Source of the DNA: Erpobdella octoculata
Taxonomy: Eukaryota > Annelida > Clitellata > Hirudinida > Erpobdellidae
DNA: 64,000 nucleotides
Assembly (NCBI GenBank): GCA_963978895.1
Contig: OZ022242.1
Coordinates: forward strand, 38,444,179 to 38,508,178
Direction of reading: 5' to 3'
Positions 61,362 to 64,000 of the stretch are shown one piece after another. The number at the start of each line of letters is the position of its first letter. Positions within the stretch are counted from its first letter, which is position 1. The notes under the pieces are model-generated. The model was not told the DNA's origin. It made no database searches and worked only from the letters and a program-made list of their open reading frames with translations. A program made the position numbers and the translations under genes.

Positions 61362-63791
61362 ATGGCTAATAATACTGATCTCGAAAATTACGAACTTTCT
61401 GAACATGATAGAATTAGAATGATGCCTATATTGTTGATTGTCTCATATGATAGACTGAATTTATCTCTTTTCGACGATGACCGAGAAAAAAAAGTAAGAG
61501 AGGCACTTAATTCAATTCGAAAATTTTATAAAAATGATGAAAAATGCCAAGAAATAATTAACTGCCATTTAGTAGAGCAAACTGGAAACTTTTATAAGGA
61601 AGAATCAAATCAGCTGCTTGCTTTCTATAACTTTAAGGATTACTGTCTTAACTCTTCTCGGCATATTACAAATGAAGAATGGATGATTGGAATATGGAAA
61701 AGAGACGGAATTTTGAACCAAAACGGTGGTGAAAAACTCATGAACGTAGTGAAAAATGAATTAATTTACAATCAAGCTGCAAACATAAAGCGTGGATTTG
61801 TTGAAATTTTAAACGAAGCAGACATTGAAGGCGCTCAAATAGTATATGAACTGCTGCAGAAAGGTGATGATAATATAAGACAACATATGGCTAATGAGAT
61901 TAGGAATTGGATTGAAATGCAATTTTTTAAGCTGTTTCATAAAACTAAAAAAGAAATATTACAAGGTATGATTGATAATACAACAGAAAGAAATCCTAGC
62001 AACATTTTTCAACTTGTTTTCGATAACTGCAACTTCAGACAACAATTTTTCGAGAAGTTTAAATTCGTCCAAAACTTTATTTTAAAGATAGTTAAAGAAG
62101 AAATAATGGGTCCAGTTAAGTACGAAATACACTGGATACAAAATATATTAGACCAGTTTCAAAAATTTGAAAATCGACTTTTAGACGAGTTTCTTAGAAA
62201 AAGTATCTTTCAAATATATTTTCAAGATCTCTTATTATTAAAAGCCGCAAACTACTATAGAAAAATAATAAACCAAGAGGTTTTTATTTGTTTACATGGG
62301 CACTATAGTTTTAATGATTACTCTCGTTGTAGTTTGAAATTCATTGAAAGTCAAAAACGGAAAATTGAAAGACTGTTTGACAAAAATTTGTGTGAAAAAT
62401 TTACGAGAGCATTAAAAATGGAAACGATTTGGCTACAGTCGGCTTTTATAAAACTTGAATTTGCACGAATTTTGGAAAATACGGACAGCGAAGGTGCTAA
62501 AAGTGTATACCGGTTGTTGCAAGAAGCTGATGATGCCTTCAGGCAAAATATTGCTGATGAGATTAGGGATTGGGTCGAAATAAGGTTTTTCAATGTTTTT
62601 GAAGAAGTTAAAAAAAATGTAACACCCGAATTGTTTGTTGATACAACAGCAAAAACATATGACAAATGTTTTCAATTTATTTCTAAAAACTGTCATTACA
62701 CAGTATTTATTAAAGCATTGGATCAAGGGGTCAGTAATGCTTTAAAAAATCTCCAATCAGAAAGTGTTCAACAATCACAAAATCTGCTTTCAATTAGTTT
62801 ATTGTTGGCCAGATATTGCGATAAAATATTAACAAATAACAAAATCAAAATGGATAGAGAAACTATTGAAAAAAATATAGATAAAGCCGTTTTAGTTTTT
62901 AAATTTATTGATGATAAAGATATTTTTAGAAATTTATTTACACAATATCTTGGAAAAAGACTTGTTTATTCTTTGTCATGCTCAATAGACTTTGACAAGT
63001 TAATTGTTCAGAAACTTCAGGAAGAAACCAGTCCAATGTATACAAGAAAAATGGTCACGCTTATAAACGATGTAAAACTGAGTAAAGAAAACACCAACAA
63101 CTTCTTAAAATTTTGCGAAAAGAAAAATGAAGTTTTTCAATTAAAATCTAATTTTATGTTGATTCAAGCTCATGTCTTGCAAGAGTCAGAAAGGTCTCAT
63201 TACAGATGTTTTATGCCCACCGAACTAAAAAGATCAATTTCAATGTTTGAAACGTATTACAACTTGGAATTTAGTGACAGAAAAATTTCATGGCAATTTA
63301 ATTTGTGTACATGTGAAGTGAACATGTCTTATTTAAAAAAACATTATATTGTAGAAGTTTCTTTGCCAGCAGCATTGGTAATGAACGCTTTCTCCGAATA
63401 TGGCGTTGTTTCACTTGAAGACATTATTGCTCAAACATTGCTGCCTTCTAACGTCGTAAAGAAATGCCTAAAGCAACTAGTCGACAGTCGAATAATAATT
63501 CCTTGTCAAAATATAATTAGTGAAGGCTCTACATTTGTCGTAAACATGAGATTTTCTAATAAAAAACAAAAGTTCAAACTTCAAAAACAAAGACAACAAG
63601 AAAAAGATAGAAAAGCAAACGATGACAAGCGTGCTATGATAAACGTGGAAGAAGAAAGAAGTTTGTATTTGCAGACTCCTGCTGTTAAAGCAATGAAAGA
63701 AAGAAAAACAATGCAACAAGAAGAATTAATTGAAAAACTTCGTTCAAAAGCTTACTCTTTTGGCTGGGGGAGTTTAGAAATCGCAGTGTAA
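61362..63791 (+). CDS. Divergent, intronless cullin with internal duplication
   Basis: A single frame of 809 residues. Residues about 460-740 align by eye with the cullin-homology core of CUL1/CUL2: L-L-L-A-R-Y-C-D, V-F-K-F-I-D-D-K-D-I-F, Y-L-G-K-R-L-V, R-C-F-M-P-T-E-L. After it, E-E-R-S-L-Y-L...A-V-K-A-M-K-E-R-K (to 782) matches the neddylation segment, with K779 in the place of the NEDD8-acceptor lysine. The protein stops at 809, so the winged helix after this lysine is incomplete. Residues about 68-245 and 288-455 are two copies of the second and third cullin repeats (E-G-A-x-x-V-Y-x-L-L-Q; A-D/N-E-I-R-x-W-x-E-x-x-F-F), and the first repeat, which binds adaptors, is not seen. Cullins are scaffolds of RING ubiquitin ligases; this one may be an altered scaffold, a dominant-negative form or a retrocopy. 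The ATG at 61362 is the first in frame. Confidence 0.8.
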   Translation: MANNTDLENYELSEHDRIRMMPILLIVSYDRLNLSLFDDDREKKVREALNSIRKFYKNDEKCQEIINCHLVEQTGNFYKEESNQLLAFYNFKDYCLNSSRHITNEEWMIGIWKRDGILNQNGGEKLMNVVKNELIYNQAANIKRGFVEILNEADIEGAQIVYELLQKGDDNIRQHMANEIRNWIEMQFFKLFHKTKKEILQGMIDNTTERNPSNIFQLVFDNCNFRQQFFEKFKFVQNFILKIVKEEIMGPVKYEIHWIQNILDQFQKFENRLLDEFLRKSIFQIYFQDLLLLKAANYYRKIINQEVFICLHGHYSFNDYSRCSLKFIESQKRKIERLFDKNLCEKFTRALKMETIWLQSAFIKLEFARILENTDSEGAKSVYRLLQEADDAFRQNIADEIRDWVEIRFFNVFEEVKKNVTPELFVDTTAKTYDKCFQFISKNCHYTVFIKALDQGVSNALKNLQSESVQQSQNLLSISLLLARYCDKILTNNKIKMDRETIEKNIDKAVLVFKFIDDKDIFRNLFTQYLGKRLVYSLSCSIDFDKLIVQKLQEETSPMYTRKMVTLINDVKLSKENTNNFLKFCEKKNEVFQLKSNFMLIQAHVLQESERSHYRCFMPTELKRSISMFETYYNLEFSDRKISWQFNLCTCEVNMSYLKKHYIVEVSLPAALVMNAFSEYGVVSLEDIIAQTLLPSNVVKKCLKQLVDSRIIIPCQNIISEGSTFVVNMRFSNKKQKFKLQKQRQQEKDRKANDDKRAMINVEEERSLYLQTPAVKAMKERKTMQQEELIEKLRSKAYSFGWGSLEIAV

Positions 63792-63849
63792 CTTGTTTGT
63801 CTATAAAATACGCAAATTTCTATTATAAAACGAATAAATAAAAATTTTT

Positions 63850-63930
63850 TTAATCCGCCTTGGGCCAATCATGCCAGTCCCAAGCCTGGTCAAAAAAGGA
63901 GGGAGGAATTTAATCCTCTTGATCAAATAA
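63850..63930. mobile_element. Dispersed repeat, AACTCCGCCTTG family, copy 3
   Basis: AATCCGCCTTGG followed by GCCAGTCCCAAGCCTGG and GGAGGGAGG, in the same order as at 50570 and 54236. It begins about 60 bp after the cullin-like stop codon. Confidence 0.6.
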
Positions 63931-64000
63931 GCTTTGTATAAGTGTGTAATAAGTTGTTTATGTATAAGTCGCCAGAGGTCCAAAATAATTAAACAGTACG

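Overview
This is eukaryotic, animal DNA: AT-rich, with GT-AG introns, a B-type muscarinic receptor gene, a cullin-family gene, several decayed retroelements and many long microsatellites. The gene content and repeat style suggest a lophotrochozoan invertebrate. A leech-like annelid is my guess, not something the sequence proves.

Bases 1-21330 hold the main feature: a tight, one-direction (minus strand) tandem array of type I membrane proteins, lettered A to J here from left to right. Eight members are complete (B, D, E, F, G, H, I, J), A is cut by the left edge, and C is a miniature without an ectodomain. Every complete member has seven exons with the same intron phases (1,1,1,1,1,2): signal peptide; SUEL-type (Gal_Lectin) lectin domain; CUB-like domain; a four-cysteine, sushi-like module; a linker; an 82-nt transmembrane exon; and a cytoplasmic tail ending near a Y-F-E-L-D-(Q/E) motif. 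Reconstructed spliced frames stay open in all but G, which has a frameshift. Each full-length member has its own promoter with a TATA-like box and, upstream of it, a shared 15-bp element (coding-strand consensus TTTTGAGAYGAYCCC). The sushi-like exon is nearly identical at DNA level in all eight copies although the lectin and CUB-like exons have diverged, which suggests local gene conversion. The layout resembles a diversifying receptor family (immunity, self-recognition or gamete recognition), but the function is not shown.

Bases 21331-30334 are repeats plus one intronless LRR protein resembling the ZYG11/ZER1 family (24503-25960, minus). There is a roughly 157-bp minisatellite, a short TIR element with a TA duplication, a foldback element and several (AT)n arrays.

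Bases 30335-38760 (minus) encode a B-type (GAR-2-like) muscarinic acetylcholine receptor in four coding exons, with a long N-terminus and a third intracellular loop of about 1,075 residues. Its introns contain a (GAT)n tract of about 300 bp.

Bases 38761-61361 contain no convincing host gene. They hold very long microsatellites, including about 145 copies of CATA, and degraded mobile elements: a LINE 3' end with a (TTGA)n tail, a Ty3/gypsy-type gag, a LINE reverse transcriptase fragment, a Penelope-like element and a SWIM zinc-finger fragment of the kind found in Mutator-like transposases.

Bases 61362-63791 (plus) encode an intronless, divergent cullin of 809 residues. It lacks the first cullin repeat, has a duplicated second and third repeat region, and ends inside the C-terminal winged helix. 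ZYG11 proteins are substrate receptors for CUL2 ligases, so an intronless ZYG11-like gene and an intronless cullin in one window is suggestive but unproven as a functional link.
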